Shown: positions 51,635-61,071, numbered from the stretch's first letter. The stretch is 64,000 nucleotides of DNA from Pseudomonadota bacterium (GCA_023451735.1 JAEXYH010000005.1:54962-118961), one strand, 5' to 3'. Numbers and translations: made by a program. The notes: generated by a model from the sequence alone, not told the origin.

Positions 51635-52798
51635 CTAAGCTGCGGGTATTGCAGCGAGGGTGAGGTTGAGCCCTGTCTCCGCATCGAAGATGTGAGCCCT
51701 GTCCATCATGAAACCGAGCTGGATTGTCTGGCCGCGCTCTGCCACGTCGATCTCGCCGGCAAAATCCGTCGGGATACGGGCGGCGAAATCATGGCCTCCG
51801 AGTTCGAAATAGGTATAGACCTCATTGCCCATATGCTCGCGCAGGCGGAAGGTGCAATTGGCGACCGCGGCACGGTCCTGTGCCCCTGCTGCGAGGATAC
51901 TTCGAGGTGTGCCGATATGTTCCGGGCGAATGCCGAACTGCACTTTCTGGCCGGTTCTGTTTCGCAGGATATCGGAAAATGCGGGGGGAAGCGGCAGCAT
52001 CGTGTTACCCATCTCCACCCCTAATCCTCCATCACGTGCCACCACCGTTGCCGGACGGATATTCATTTCTGGCGAGCCGATGAAGCCGGCGACGAAGGCA
52101 TTGACCGGGCGGTCATAAAGCGTCGTCGGGGTATCAACCTGCTGTATGGTGCCATCCTTCAGGACGCAGATGCGCTCGCCCATGGTCATCGCCTCGACCT
52201 GGTCATGGGTCACATAGATTGCGGTGGAAGGCTGTCCGCTGTCGCGCAATTCGCGATGCAGTTCCGTCAGGCGTACGCGCATAGAGGCGCGCAGCTTGGC
52301 ATCGAGGTTGGAGAGCGGTTCGTCGAACAGGAACACTTCCGGCCGTTTGACGATGCAGCGGCCAACGGCAACACGCTGTGCCTGGCCGCCGGAAAGCTGG
52401 CGCGGCAGGCGGTCGAGAAGATGTTCCATTTCCAGCATCTTTGCAGCCTGGGTGACGCGCTCGTGGATTTCCTGCTTGGGCAGGCCGGCGAGCTTCAGGC
52501 CAAAGGCCATGTTGTCGTAGACTTTCATATGCGGATAAAGCGCATAGTTCTGGAACACCATCGCAATCCCGCGCTCCTTGGCGCGCAGATTGTTGACGAC
52601 CGTATTGCCGATCTTCAGTTCGCCGCCGGAGATCGATTCCAGTCCGGCGATCATGCGCAGGATGGTGCTTTTCGAGCAGCCGGAAGGGCCGACGAAGACC
52701 ATGAATTCGCCGTCGCGTACTTCGAGATCGACGCCGTGCACAGCCTCGAAACCGTTGGGATATGTCTTGACGATCTTTTCGAGATTAACGCTAGCCAT
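51635..52798 (-). CDS. sugar ABC transporter ATPase (UgpC type) with variant Walker A
   Basis: 387 aa MalK/UgpC-like ATPase. The P-loop reads GPSGCSKST at residues 37-45, with Ser at 42 where Gly is usual before the catalytic Lys. The signature is LSGGQAQRVAVGRCIV, Walker B FLFDEPLSNLD, switch His in YVTHDQVEAMT, and a TOBE regulatory domain fills the last 140 residues. Lys and Ser/Thr of the P-loop are intact, so activity is likely. Last gene of the minus-strand operon that starts with GH88; 15 bp after the permease stop. Confidence 0.9.
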   Translation of the reverse strand: MASVNLEKIVKTYPNGFEAVHGVDLEVRDGEFMVFVGPSGCSKSTILRMIAGLESISGGELKIGNTVVNNLRAKERGIAMVFQNYALYPHMKVYDNMAFGLKLAGLPKQEIHERVTQAAKMLEMEHLLDRLPRQLSGGQAQRVAVGRCIVKRPEVFLFDEPLSNLDAKLRASMRVRLTELHRELRDSGQPSTAIYVTHDQVEAMTMGERICVLKDGTIQQVDTPTTLYDRPVNAFVAGFIGSPEMNIRPATVVARDGGLGVEMGNTMLPLPPAFSDILRNRTGQKVQFGIRPEHIGTPRSILAAGAQDRAAVANCTFRLREHMGNEVYTYFELGGHDFAARIPTDFAGEIDVAERGQTIQLGFMMDRAHIFDAETGLNLTLAAIPAA

Positions 52799-52813
52799 GA
52801 TGGCTTCTTCTCC

Positions 52814-53737
52814 TCAACCCTTGATGCCGCTCGAGGTCGCGCCCTCGATGAAATAGCGCTGCGCCAGAAAGAACACGGTCAGTGACGGCAGCAGGGCTAC
52901 GATGGAAATTGCGATGATATTGGCCCACTCGACCTCGCCGCTGACGTCCATGCTCATCTTGAGAGCAAGCGACACGGGGTATTTCTCGACGGTCGAGATG
53001 TAGATCAGCGGTCCGATGAAGTCGTTCATCGTCCAGATGAACTGGAAGAGGGCGACAGAGATCAGTGCCGGTTTCAGAAGCGGCACGACGATGTGCCACA
53101 GAAGCTGCAAGGCGTTGCAGCCGTCGATGATCGCCGCCTCTTCCATGTCGCGCGGTGTGCCACGCAGGAACTGGACGACAAGGAAGGTGAAGAACGTGTC
53201 GACGGCAAAGGCCGAAGGCAGGATCAACGGCCAGTAGGTGTCGATCATGCCCAGTTCCTTGAACATCAGATATTGCGGCACGCGCAGTACGATCGGTGGC
53301 AGAAGCATGGTGCCGATCATGATGGAGAACAGGAGCTTGCGGCCGGGATATTCAAACCGCGCGAAGGAATAGGCCACCAGCGTGCACGAGATCAGGGTGA
53401 CGATGACCCGGGGAACGACGATCAGGAACGAGTTCAGGAAATAGGTGGCGAAGGTAAATTCGGTACGCGTCATCCAGCCATTGTAGTAGGCGCTGAAATC
53501 GAGCAGCTGGGTGAGGTCGCGGGGGAGGAACCAGATCGTGGTGAAGATTTCCTGGTTCGACTTGAACGAGGCACCCAAGAGCCAGAACAGCGGGTAGAGC
53601 ATCAGCAAGCCCACGCCGCCCAGTATGAGGTAGCGCAAGGCAAGCGAAATCCGCTCCCTGCGTTGTGTGCGCAGCACTTCCGCGTTCGACGGAATTCGCT
53701 TTTTCGGCAGCACGCTTACGGCCATGTCGCTGCTCAT
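52814..53737 (-). CDS. sugar ABC transporter permease (MalG/UgpE type)
   Basis: 307 aa, six membrane spans after a roughly 35-residue cytoplasmic N-terminus. The EAA loop MEEAAIIDGCNALQLLWHIV lies at about 215-234. The start at 53737 is preceded by AAGGAAAGAG and overlaps the stop of the upstream permease gene (ATGA). The frame remains open far upstream through the other permease, but that extension is a shadow. Partner of the permease at 53734. Confidence 0.9.
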   Translation of the reverse strand: MSSDMAVSVLPKKRIPSNAEVLRTQRRERISLALRYLILGGVGLLMLYPLFWLLGASFKSNQEIFTTIWFLPRDLTQLLDFSAYYNGWMTRTEFTFATYFLNSFLIVVPRVIVTLISCTLVAYSFARFEYPGRKLLFSIMIGTMLLPPIVLRVPQYLMFKELGMIDTYWPLILPSAFAVDTFFTFLVVQFLRGTPRDMEEAAIIDGCNALQLLWHIVVPLLKPALISVALFQFIWTMNDFIGPLIYISTVEKYPVSLALKMSMDVSGEVEWANIIAISIVALLPSLTVFFLAQRYFIEGATSSGIKG

Positions 53738-54621
53738 CGCGCTCTTTCCTTTTCGCCTGAATAGAAGACCCAGTATTTCGACGACCAGAACAGGACGCCT
53801 GCTATCGCCACGATCAGGAAGAACAGGACCCAGGACAGGGCACTGGCGTAGCCCATGTTGAAATATTTGAATGCTTCGTCGTAGATGTAGATGGCCATGA
53901 AATAGGTGGAATAGAGCGGCCCGCCTTCGGTGATCATGTAAGGCGCGTTGAACTCCTGGAAGCAGTTGACGATTTGCATGATCATGTTGAAGAAGATGAC
54001 CGGCGTGATGATCGGCAGGGTGACATTGCGGAACTGCTGCCAGAACGAGGCGCCGTCGATTTCCGCCGCTTCGTAAAGCGACTTCGGCACGCCCTGCAGA
54101 GCGGCAAGGAAGATGACCATGGCCGCACCGAACTGCCATGTGTTGAGTGCGACGATGGTCCAGACGGCATAACGTTCACTGGCCAGCCACGGGATCGGAT
54201 CGATGCCGACCGTGTCGAGGATGATGTTGACCAGCCCCTTTTGCTGGAAGAGGAACTTCCACATGACGGAAATGGCGATCGAACCGCCGAGGATGGTCGG
54301 CAGGTAATAGGCGGCGCGAAAGAAATTGATGCCGCGCAGCTTGAAGTTCAGCACCTGCGCGATGAACAGTGCGACCGCCAGGCGGGCGGGAACGACGATC
54401 AGGGCGAAGGACACCGTAACCGTCAGCGACTTCCAGAACAGATCATCGTCGAAAACCATTTTCTCGTAGTTTTCGAGGCCGATATAGGTCGGCGATCCGA
54501 TCAACGGATAGTCGGTAAAGCTCAACGCGAACGAGGCCGCGAAAGGGAAGAGATTGAAGGCGAGTATCCCCAGAATAAAGGGCAGCACAAAGATATAGCC
54601 TAGGCGTTTGCTTTCATACAT
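53734..54621 (-). CDS. sugar ABC transporter permease (MalF/UgpA type)
   Basis: 295 aa with six membrane spans, the first at about residues 6-28 (LGYIFVLPFILGILAFNLF). The EAA loop LYEAAEIDGASFWQQFRNVT lies at about 185-204. Start taken as the ATG at 54621, 6 nt after AGGTG; GTG 54630 and ATG 54627 are also in frame. Separated from the binding-protein gene by a GC-rich hairpin. Overlaps the next permease by 4 bp. Confidence 0.88.
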   Translation of the reverse strand: MYESKRLGYIFVLPFILGILAFNLFPFAASFALSFTDYPLIGSPTYIGLENYEKMVFDDDLFWKSLTVTVSFALIVVPARLAVALFIAQVLNFKLRGINFFRAAYYLPTILGGSIAISVMWKFLFQQKGLVNIILDTVGIDPIPWLASERYAVWTIVALNTWQFGAAMVIFLAALQGVPKSLYEAAEIDGASFWQQFRNVTLPIITPVIFFNMIMQIVNCFQEFNAPYMITEGGPLYSTYFMAIYIYDEAFKYFNMGYASALSWVLFFLIVAIAGVLFWSSKYWVFYSGEKERAR

Positions 54622-54713
54622 CCGCATCACCTGAGAAATGTTCGGCCGCTGGCCGTGTGGAAGGGCGAGTGCTCCGGTGGTCGCCGTCGCACTCTTCCGG
54701 AAAAGTCGAGCAG

Positions 54714-54735
54714 CTCCGGCCCTCGCGGGCCGGAG
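54714..54735 (-). terminator. strong hairpin behind the binding-protein gene
   Basis: CTCCGGCCC (54714-54722) and GGGCCGGAG (54727-54735) form a perfect 9-bp GC stem with a 4-nt loop, 12 bp after the stop of the minus-strand binding-protein gene. No U-run, so partial attenuation or mRNA protection is likely. Confidence 0.75.
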
Positions 54736-54747
54736 GCCGTTGCCACG

Positions 54748-56043
54748 CTAGAGGCGCGACAATATCCGGGTAGCTTCCTTGATCAGCTTCGGAGCCGCTT
54801 CCTCCGGCGTGGTCTTGTCGAAAGAGAGTTCCTCGAAGGTGTTGAACAGAAGCTTGTAGATCAGCGGATGTTCGAAATAGAGCGAGAAGCGCGGTACCAG
54901 CCCCTTCTCGTCGAGTTCCATGATCTGCCCCGTACCGATCTTCTGGATCGGCGGGATGAGGTTCTCTTTGGTCAGGATATCCCACTGCGTCTTGGAGGCG
55001 GGAATGGCGCGCGAGGTGCCGATGATGCGGGCGGCTTCCGGGTCGGTTGTCAGGAAGTTGATGAACTTTGCCGCTGCTTCCTGTTGCTTGCTATGCTTGC
55101 TGATCGAATAGATGAAGCCGGTGCGGCTCATCGTTCCCGCTGTCTTGGCGTCCGGCAACATGATGTAGGGACCAACTTCAAGCTGATCGAGACCGCCCGT
55201 CAGCGTGTCGGCACGTGATGTCAGCGTGGAGTCCTGGGAATAAACGCCGCCCCATTTGCCTTCCACCCAGTCGGGCATCTGCGATGTCGGCTTGTTTGCG
55301 CCGCCCATGGCGGTGCGCGCCTTGATGCTGACCAGCGCATGCTCGTTTTCAAGTTTCTTGAAGAAACGCAGCCAGTCGGCGACCTGCTCCTCGCTCATGG
55401 AGACCTTGGGTTCGTCGGGATCGATGAAGTTGACATTGTATTTCTGCATCGCCCAGGACAGGGAGATGAGGAAGCTGCCCTGGGTTGTCGGATCGAGCGG
55501 GTAATACTCGTCGCCCAGGCGTTCGCGCATCAGCTTCGCGGCTTCAAACAGTTCGTCCCAGGTTTTCGGATAGTCGATTTTCGCCTTCTGCCACGGTTCC
55601 TTGTTGTAAAGGAACAGGAAGCCGGTCGAGCCGATCGGCACGCCTTGTATCTTGCCGTCGACCGTCACCTGATCGAGCGTGGTCTTGGGGAATTCCTCGA
55701 GATTGATCAGGCTGGAGTACTTGTTGATATCCTCGAAACCGTCGCCCTTCTTCGAGAACATCGGCAGCCAGGCCAGCAGCACCTGCATGACATCAGGTTC
55801 CGTTCCACCAGCAAACTGGGTGCTCAGGCGCGTCTGGTAACCGTCATAGCCCGAATACTCGGCTTTTACGGTAACGCCCGGGTTCTTTTCCTCGAAAAGC
55901 TTGATGACTTTCAGCGTGTTGGCAGCGCGTGCCTCATTGCCCCACCAGGCAAAACGGATCGATGCGTCCTCCGCAAAAGCCGTAGATGCCAGTGAAACCA
56001 GCGCTGTAAATGTCAACGCCGCTAATGTCTTTCGTTTGAACAT
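54748..56043 (-). CDS. sugar ABC transporter substrate-binding protein (family 1)
   Basis: 431 aa, Sec signal MFKRKTLAALTFTALVSLAS with cleavage expected after AFA, then an SBP_bac_1 fold (IRFAWWGNEARAANTLKVI, GVTVKAEYSGYDGYQTRLS, GYQ-T motif region, late PEEAAPKLIKEA). It would bind an oligosaccharide for the two permeases that follow. The neighbouring GH88 and DUF2264 genes suggest unsaturated uronic-acid-containing oligosaccharides from plant or microbial polysaccharides. GAGGAGGAGACT lies just before the ATG. Confidence 0.9.
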   Translation of the reverse strand: MFKRKTLAALTFTALVSLASTAFAEDASIRFAWWGNEARAANTLKVIKLFEEKNPGVTVKAEYSGYDGYQTRLSTQFAGGTEPDVMQVLLAWLPMFSKKGDGFEDINKYSSLINLEEFPKTTLDQVTVDGKIQGVPIGSTGFLFLYNKEPWQKAKIDYPKTWDELFEAAKLMRERLGDEYYPLDPTTQGSFLISLSWAMQKYNVNFIDPDEPKVSMSEEQVADWLRFFKKLENEHALVSIKARTAMGGANKPTSQMPDWVEGKWGGVYSQDSTLTSRADTLTGGLDQLEVGPYIMLPDAKTAGTMSRTGFIYSISKHSKQQEAAAKFINFLTTDPEAARIIGTSRAIPASKTQWDILTKENLIPPIQKIGTGQIMELDEKGLVPRFSLYFEHPLIYKLLFNTFEELSFDKTTPEEAAPKLIKEATRILSRL

Positions 56044-56073
56044 AGTCTCCTCCTCAATATCCTCTTTGGCTTG

Positions 56074-57819
56074 TTATGATCGCCCTCCGGCGGTCAGGTA
56101 TGTGCGCAGCAGACTGCGGCCGGCCGGTATGGAGCCGAGAAGCGCAGGCACTGCGGAATGCGGGTGAACAAGATTGGTGTTTGGTGCGCTTGGCAGCACA
56201 CGGCGCGGCAATCTCCCGTCGAGATCGCGCAAGTCGCTGAACAGCGTGGCACCTTCGGCGGCGGGCCTGTCCTCGGAAGGACCTTCGCCTGTGAGGACAT
56301 GCTGCAAGGCTCGCGGCGCAACCCAGAGGTCTGCCGAATGGCCGGTAGCAACAACCTGCAGGGGGAAATCAGCGTCGACCGTGCTTTCGCGCAGTTCTCC
56401 TGCGTCGGTTGGACGCTGTCGTGTCGTCACGCGGCAGCCGGGAAATGGCGACCACATTGTCGTCAGTTCACCGTCTTCGAGAGTGGCCTCTTCGACCTCG
56501 GTGCGAAATGCCCAATTGATGCCATCGCGGCTGAAGGCGAGCATATTGTCGCCGGCAAATCCGCTTGCGATCCAATCTGCCGATTCCACGCAAAAGCCGT
56601 GATGCGAGGAATAGGCGAACTTGGCGTATTTGTCCGAGACATGCCGGATTTCACGGTGCCGTGGCGGCGGGGCAGCCAGATAGGCGACACCATTGGCGTG
56701 CCAGGTGATTTGACGCGATACGGCAACGGTATTTCTTGCGGGCAAGTCGTCGGGCTGCTCGGCTGCGGTCCAGAACGGATGGCCGGCCGGGAGAGCCAGC
56801 GGGGCAAAGGCCTTCAGAGCCCAGAGCGGCGACTGCGCGCTGTTATAGAACTCGCTCATCAAAAGGTTGGGGTAAGCGTAGCCCACGGTTAGACGGCCTT
56901 CGGCGTCGAAGATCGGCTGCGCAAGCCACCAGCGCATCGCGCGCGACCAGAGGCCGCGTAATGTCCCTGCACTCAGTTCGGGGTGTCCGACTTCGGCCAG
57001 CAGGCCCCAGAACGCGGCCGTTCCGAAGCGGTAGGTCATCGAGCGGCCATAGGCGATTGCCGCACCGTCCTGTGCAAACCAATGACGGTAGGAGAGGGCA
57101 AAGGTTCTGGCGCGCTCGATATAACGTGCCGAGCGTTCGGGATCATCCGCCGCGTGCCAGCGCGCATAAAGGAGCCCGTAGAAATGAAAGGCGAAAGGAT
57201 TGTAGTAGTCGAACCGGCCCACTTCGGCGCCGTCCTTGTACCACCCTTCGCCGACATACTGGCTGTCGATGAAATCGAGTTCTTCGGCGAGACGGTTCTG
57301 GGCGACCGGCCAGCCGGCGGTGGCAAGTGCGTCTATCACCAGAATCCGGAAGAAACGCCAGTTGCTCGGGTTGATGCGAACGTCCTGGATTCTGGACATC
57401 CAACGGAAAAGTTTTTCTCTGGAGGCCTGCGGCAGCAGCCCGTTCAGAAGATCGGGAGCTTCACGGACAAGGACCGCAATCGCTGCCATCTCGACAAGGC
57501 GCTGGTCCATGTCGCCGGCTTCACCCCAATAAGCGGGGTGGGTAGGGTCGGTGCCGTTGGCGAGCCCTTCGATGATGTTTTCCACCCCGGGCACCGTACA
57601 TCCGCCGGCCAATGCGGGAACGACACCCCAGAGCAGGCGCGAAAGCCCTTCCAGACGGGCGGCGCTTTCGTCATAGGCTGCGACGGTCGGACCGAGCTTC
57701 AGGCCGGCATTGCCTTGCGTAAATGCGCCAAGATGATTGCCGACGAGCCAGGACAAAAGACGCGCGGCGGCATCCCGGTCTATGGCAGCATCTGGATCGA
57801 TGGGGAGTGGAGGCTGCAT
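56074..57819 (-). CDS. DUF2264 domain protein
   Basis: 581 aa cytoplasmic protein of the DUF2264 family (alpha/alpha-barrel-like N-terminal domain with repeated W/G-rich helices, beta-rich C-terminus). Motifs seen are WGVVPALAGG near 70, NWRFFRILVIDALATAGW, AFHFYGLLYARWHA and SMTYRFGTAAFWGLLAEVG. The biochemical role is unproven; members sit in polysaccharide-use loci with GH88/GH105 and ABC importers, which suggests a glycoside hydrolase or lyase-like step on uronides. The ATG at 57819 follows GGTGAGATCGACG. It begins 8 bp after the GH88 stop. Confidence 0.85.
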   Translation of the reverse strand: MQPPLPIDPDAAIDRDAAARLLSWLVGNHLGAFTQGNAGLKLGPTVAAYDESAARLEGLSRLLWGVVPALAGGCTVPGVENIIEGLANGTDPTHPAYWGEAGDMDQRLVEMAAIAVLVREAPDLLNGLLPQASREKLFRWMSRIQDVRINPSNWRFFRILVIDALATAGWPVAQNRLAEELDFIDSQYVGEGWYKDGAEVGRFDYYNPFAFHFYGLLYARWHAADDPERSARYIERARTFALSYRHWFAQDGAAIAYGRSMTYRFGTAAFWGLLAEVGHPELSAGTLRGLWSRAMRWWLAQPIFDAEGRLTVGYAYPNLLMSEFYNSAQSPLWALKAFAPLALPAGHPFWTAAEQPDDLPARNTVAVSRQITWHANGVAYLAAPPPRHREIRHVSDKYAKFAYSSHHGFCVESADWIASGFAGDNMLAFSRDGINWAFRTEVEEATLEDGELTTMWSPFPGCRVTTRQRPTDAGELRESTVDADFPLQVVATGHSADLWVAPRALQHVLTGEGPSEDRPAAEGATLFSDLRDLDGRLPRRVLPSAPNTNLVHPHSAVPALLGSIPAGRSLLRTYLTAGGRS

Positions 57820-57827
57820 CGTCGATC

Positions 57828-59009
57828 TCACCAGCAGAAACGGGAATGGCCGAGGGACCGCATGAGCGCTTCCATGTAATAATAATCGCCATAGGGCAGC
57901 ATGTTGCGCACGGAGCCGCGCCGCACATGGGCCGCGCCATAATCGAGCAACCCCTGGGCACCTTCAATCTGCGTAACGTCGCAAGTCTCGGTCAGGCCGT
58001 CGAGCAGCCGCTCGGCAAAGGCGCGCCAGCGTATCTGCTCCTCTCCGCCGGTCACATCCGCCAGAATGAAAAGGCCTGCCGAAAGAATGGCGCCGGCCGA
58101 ACTGTCAAGATATTGCGGCTCATCAGCCGGCAGACGCAGGTCCCAGAGAGGCACGCGGTCGCTGCCCATAAGCTCTTCGGCCTTCGCTGCCGCAAGCCGT
58201 GCCGCATCGAGATAGGCCGAGTTGCCCGTTGTGCGGTAGGACTGTGCAAATCCATGGACCAGCCAGGCCTGGCCGCGGGCCCAGCAGGAGTCATGCGCAT
58301 AACCCTGGTGGGTTTCGCCGCGCACCGGCGCACCGGTCGTGGCATCGAACACGAATGTATGGAATGACGTGCCGTCCTCCCGGATCAGATGGCGGCGTGT
58401 GGTTTCCGCATGGGCGTCGGCGATGGTCTTGAAATCAGGCGCACCTGTTTCGGCATGCGCCCAATAAAGCAGCGCCAGATTTTGCATGGTATCGGCAATG
58501 ATACGTCCGGCGACGAACGTGGAGCGTGCCGTATCCGCCGTTCCGTGAGGGTTCCAGGCCTGGATATAACCGCCGGCCGGTCTGAAACGGGCACGCAGGG
58601 CTTCCGCCGCACGCAATGCCATCTGCCGCGCCGTCTGCGATCCGGTCAGTTTCCAATCCGCGACGCAGTTCAGCGAAAAGATGAAGCCGAGATCATGATC
58701 CTGTGCTGCCAGGTTGGACAGAAGCAGATTGAGGTCGGCCTGGCGGGCGCGAGCAAGGTTGGCCAGTCCCGGCTCGCCGTTGAACTGATAGGCAAGCCAA
58801 AGCTGGCCGGGGTAAAAGCTGATTACCCAGTCGAACGGGTTGCAATATTTCCAACCCTTTTCAACGCTGCCAATCTGAGGGTTGCGCAGGCCGAAGATGC
58901 GTGAGGTAGACCCAACCCGCTCGACACACCGCTCGAGAACCGCCTGCCGACTATTCGGCGTGGCCGGAACAGGAGATGGGGCGGAATAGGGAAGGGTGGC
59001 GGTGAGCAT
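57828..59009 (-). CDS. glycoside hydrolase family 88 (unsaturated glucuronyl hydrolase)
   Basis: 393 aa, no signal peptide. (alpha/alpha)6-barrel hydrolase of the GH88 family, which hydrates the C4-C5 double bond of unsaturated uronosyl ends left by polysaccharide lyases and so releases the sugar. Typical regions are NPFDWVISFYPGQLWLAYQ (about 55-75), AQDHDLGFIFSLNC with the early Asp, and HDSCWARGQAWLVHGFAQ near 245. First gene of the minus-strand operon, with GAGGAAATCTGC before the ATG. The promoter faces the LacI gene across the palindrome-bearing gap. Confidence 0.88.
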   Translation of the reverse strand: MLTATLPYSAPSPVPATPNSRQAVLERCVERVGSTSRIFGLRNPQIGSVEKGWKYCNPFDWVISFYPGQLWLAYQFNGEPGLANLARARQADLNLLLSNLAAQDHDLGFIFSLNCVADWKLTGSQTARQMALRAAEALRARFRPAGGYIQAWNPHGTADTARSTFVAGRIIADTMQNLALLYWAHAETGAPDFKTIADAHAETTRRHLIREDGTSFHTFVFDATTGAPVRGETHQGYAHDSCWARGQAWLVHGFAQSYRTTGNSAYLDAARLAAAKAEELMGSDRVPLWDLRLPADEPQYLDSSAGAILSAGLFILADVTGGEEQIRWRAFAERLLDGLTETCDVTQIEGAQGLLDYGAAHVRRGSVRNMLPYGDYYYMEALMRSLGHSRFCW

Positions 59010-59071
59010 GCAGATTTCCTCGCTGACTATGAGTACAACCTTGGCATGCACGAAAAGTTTGTCAACTAAGA

Positions 59072-59223
59072 AAAATTTTCGCACTGTATGCGAAAAATAT
59101 AGCGTTTAGATCAATTTTGCGGGGTGAGACAACAAGGGGCATGGACGGCGACCTTTGATTAAAATAGGAAAATTTACGAAAATACGGATCCGAAGGGCGC
59201 AGCTTTTATCCCGAAAATTTTCG
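59072..59223. promoter_or_regulatory. LacI-type operators between GH88 operon and lacI-type gene
   Basis: CGAAAATTTTCG at 59212-59223 is a perfect 12-bp palindrome. Related half-sites are AAAATTTTCG at 59072-59081, GCGAAAAA at 59090, and GGAAAATTTACG near 59168. The two best lie close to the GH88 and lacI starts respectively, suggesting one regulator acting on both divergent promoters, possibly by looping over about 140 bp. AT-centred palindromes are less usual for LacI proteins than CG-centred ones. Confidence 0.55.
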
Positions 59224-59284
59224 TGATAGACATTGTGTCGCGGAAGCAACCATGGCCACCACCAACTGCAGAACAAAGTGAGCA

Positions 59285-60328
59285 ATGAGCGATCCAGACT
59301 CGTTTCTTTCAACCGCGACACTTCACGATGTTGCAGCCGCAGCCGGGGTTTCGGTCGGGACCGTATCGAAGGCGCTCAATAGGCGCGGTGGTGTCAGCCA
59401 GACCGTTGCCGCGCAAATTATCGATACAGCGCGCCGGCTCGGATACCAGAAACGGCAATTGCCGCCTGAGCCTGCCTACACGGTCGCGGCTACAACCATC
59501 ATCACTTTTGACCGCTTTGTCGTGAGTGGTCAGTTTTACGGGCAGATCCTCGATTCGATCCTGAAAGAGGCTGAAAGACGCGGTATCTCCACCAATGTGG
59601 AGCTTCTTCCCTCTGTCGAAATTCCAACGCTGCTCGCTCAGGAACATTGGTTCGGACAACAGCGGCCGGAAAGCCTGATTGTTCTGGGCATCGACACACC
59701 GGAAATGCTGGATGCGATCAACGAACTCGGTTGTCCGGCCGTGATCGTGAATGGTGCCGATCGGCGCATGCGAATTCCAAGCGTGTCACCCGACTATCAC
59801 TTTGGCGGCTGGCTCGCGGCACGACATCTTCTGGAGCAGGGTCACCGCAAGATCGTGCACGTAACCCATCCCTGGCGCGTGTCTTTCGCGCTCCGGCTGG
59901 ACGGGTTCCGCGACGCCCTGTCGGACTTTGGCATCGCCTTCGATCCGGATGTCCACCTCATCGACACGCAGAGCCGGGCATTGATGAGCTTCGACGCGCG
60001 CCGGGCCGTCGAGGAACGATTGGCAGCCGGTACATTAGATTGCACCGGCTTCGTATGTGCCGCCGATATGCTGGCGCTGGGTGTCATACAGGCCGCGACT
60101 GCAGCGGGTCTCTCTGTCCCAGGCGACATCTCTGTCATCGGCTTCGACGACCTGCCTGTCAGCAGCCATTCCACGCCTCCGCTCAGTTCGGTCCGCATCG
60201 ACAGGCAGGAAGTCGGCCGCACGGCCGTCGATCTGCTGCTTGAACGGGCTGCTATGCCGGATCGCGTGGCGCGCCGTGTCGGCATCGGCGTGTCACTCGT
60301 TGCCCGCGCTTCCGTCCGGCCTATATAG
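59285..60328 (+). CDS. LacI family transcriptional regulator
   Basis: 347 aa. HTH at residues about 12-35 (TLHDVAAAAGVSVGTVSKAL), hinge LGYQKRQ, and a sensor domain with ILDSILKEAERRGI, VIGFDDLPVSSHSTPPLSSV and the C-terminal RASV ending. The HTH carries GVSVGTVSKAL in place of the more common GVSxxTVSRVL. Divergent from the GH88/DUF2264/ABC operon and hence its probable repressor, with an unsaturated uronide or derived keto-sugar as likely inducer. Confidence 0.88.
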   Translation: MSDPDSFLSTATLHDVAAAAGVSVGTVSKALNRRGGVSQTVAAQIIDTARRLGYQKRQLPPEPAYTVAATTIITFDRFVVSGQFYGQILDSILKEAERRGISTNVELLPSVEIPTLLAQEHWFGQQRPESLIVLGIDTPEMLDAINELGCPAVIVNGADRRMRIPSVSPDYHFGGWLAARHLLEQGHRKIVHVTHPWRVSFALRLDGFRDALSDFGIAFDPDVHLIDTQSRALMSFDARRAVEERLAAGTLDCTGFVCAADMLALGVIQAATAAGLSVPGDISVIGFDDLPVSSHSTPPLSSVRIDRQEVGRTAVDLLLERAAMPDRVARRVGIGVSLVARASVRPI

Positions 60329-60525
60329 GCTGCATCGCACCGCATGTCGGCGGAGGCGGCCAACGCTGTTCGTATCGACGCCTGAAGCGCCGGTCACGCT
60401 GACGCGTAAGCCGAGATATTTCGTGTTCCTGTAATTTTGGATCATTCTTCTGCCACATGCGTTAGTCAACGCTGTGTGACATCCGCACCCGAACGGATGG
60501 ACATAATATTATAAGGAGTACAGGG

Positions 60526-61062
60526 ATGAAAAAGACAATCGCCGCGGCTCTCGCCGCTCTTCCGGTCGCATTTGTTGCAACGGCAGCTCCGGCCGCCGAC
60601 GTCATCAGCCGGCGCGACACCGTGCCGACTTATCAGGAGTCTGATCAGCGCGGCGGCGTTCGGATCGGCTATCTCGATTGCTCGATCGGTGGCGGCGTCG
60701 GTTATGTCCTGGGTTCTGCCAAGGAAGCAGACTGCGTCTTCAAGTCGACCATGGGCAGCGAGCCGCTCGACCGTTACACCGGCGTGGTCCGAAAGATGGG
60801 TGTCGATCTCGGCTTTACCACCCGTAGCCGGTTGATCTGGGCGGTCTTTGCGCCGACTGCAGGTTACCACCATGGTTCGCTCGGTGGCCTTTATCAGGGC
60901 GCTACCGCGGAAGCTACGGTTGGTGCGGGTGTTGGTGCCAACATCCTTGTCGGCGGCACGTCCGGATCGATCCATCTCCAGACGGTAAGCGTAACCGGCC
61001 AGCTCGGCCTCAACGTAGCTGCCACAGGTACGTCGGTAACACTTTCGCCTGCGCAGATGTAA
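60526..61062 (+). CDS. DUF992 domain secreted protein
   Basis: 178 aa with a Sec signal (MKKTIAAALAALPVAFVATA, cleavage after APAA) and the DUF992 fold: RIGYLDCSIGGGVGYVLGSA near 41-60, CVF, DRYTGVVRKMGVDLGF, then glycine-rich repeats GATAEATVGAGVGANILVGG. Found almost only in alphaproteobacteria and probably periplasmic or outer-membrane associated; function unknown. C49 and C66 could pair. ATAAGGAG precedes the ATG. Monocistronic by its terminator. Confidence 0.85.
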   Translation: MKKTIAAALAALPVAFVATAAPAADVISRRDTVPTYQESDQRGGVRIGYLDCSIGGGVGYVLGSAKEADCVFKSTMGSEPLDRYTGVVRKMGVDLGFTTRSRLIWAVFAPTAGYHHGSLGGLYQGATAEATVGAGVGANILVGGTSGSIHLQTVSVTGQLGLNVAATGTSVTLSPAQM

Positions 61063-61071
61063 ATCATAAAG

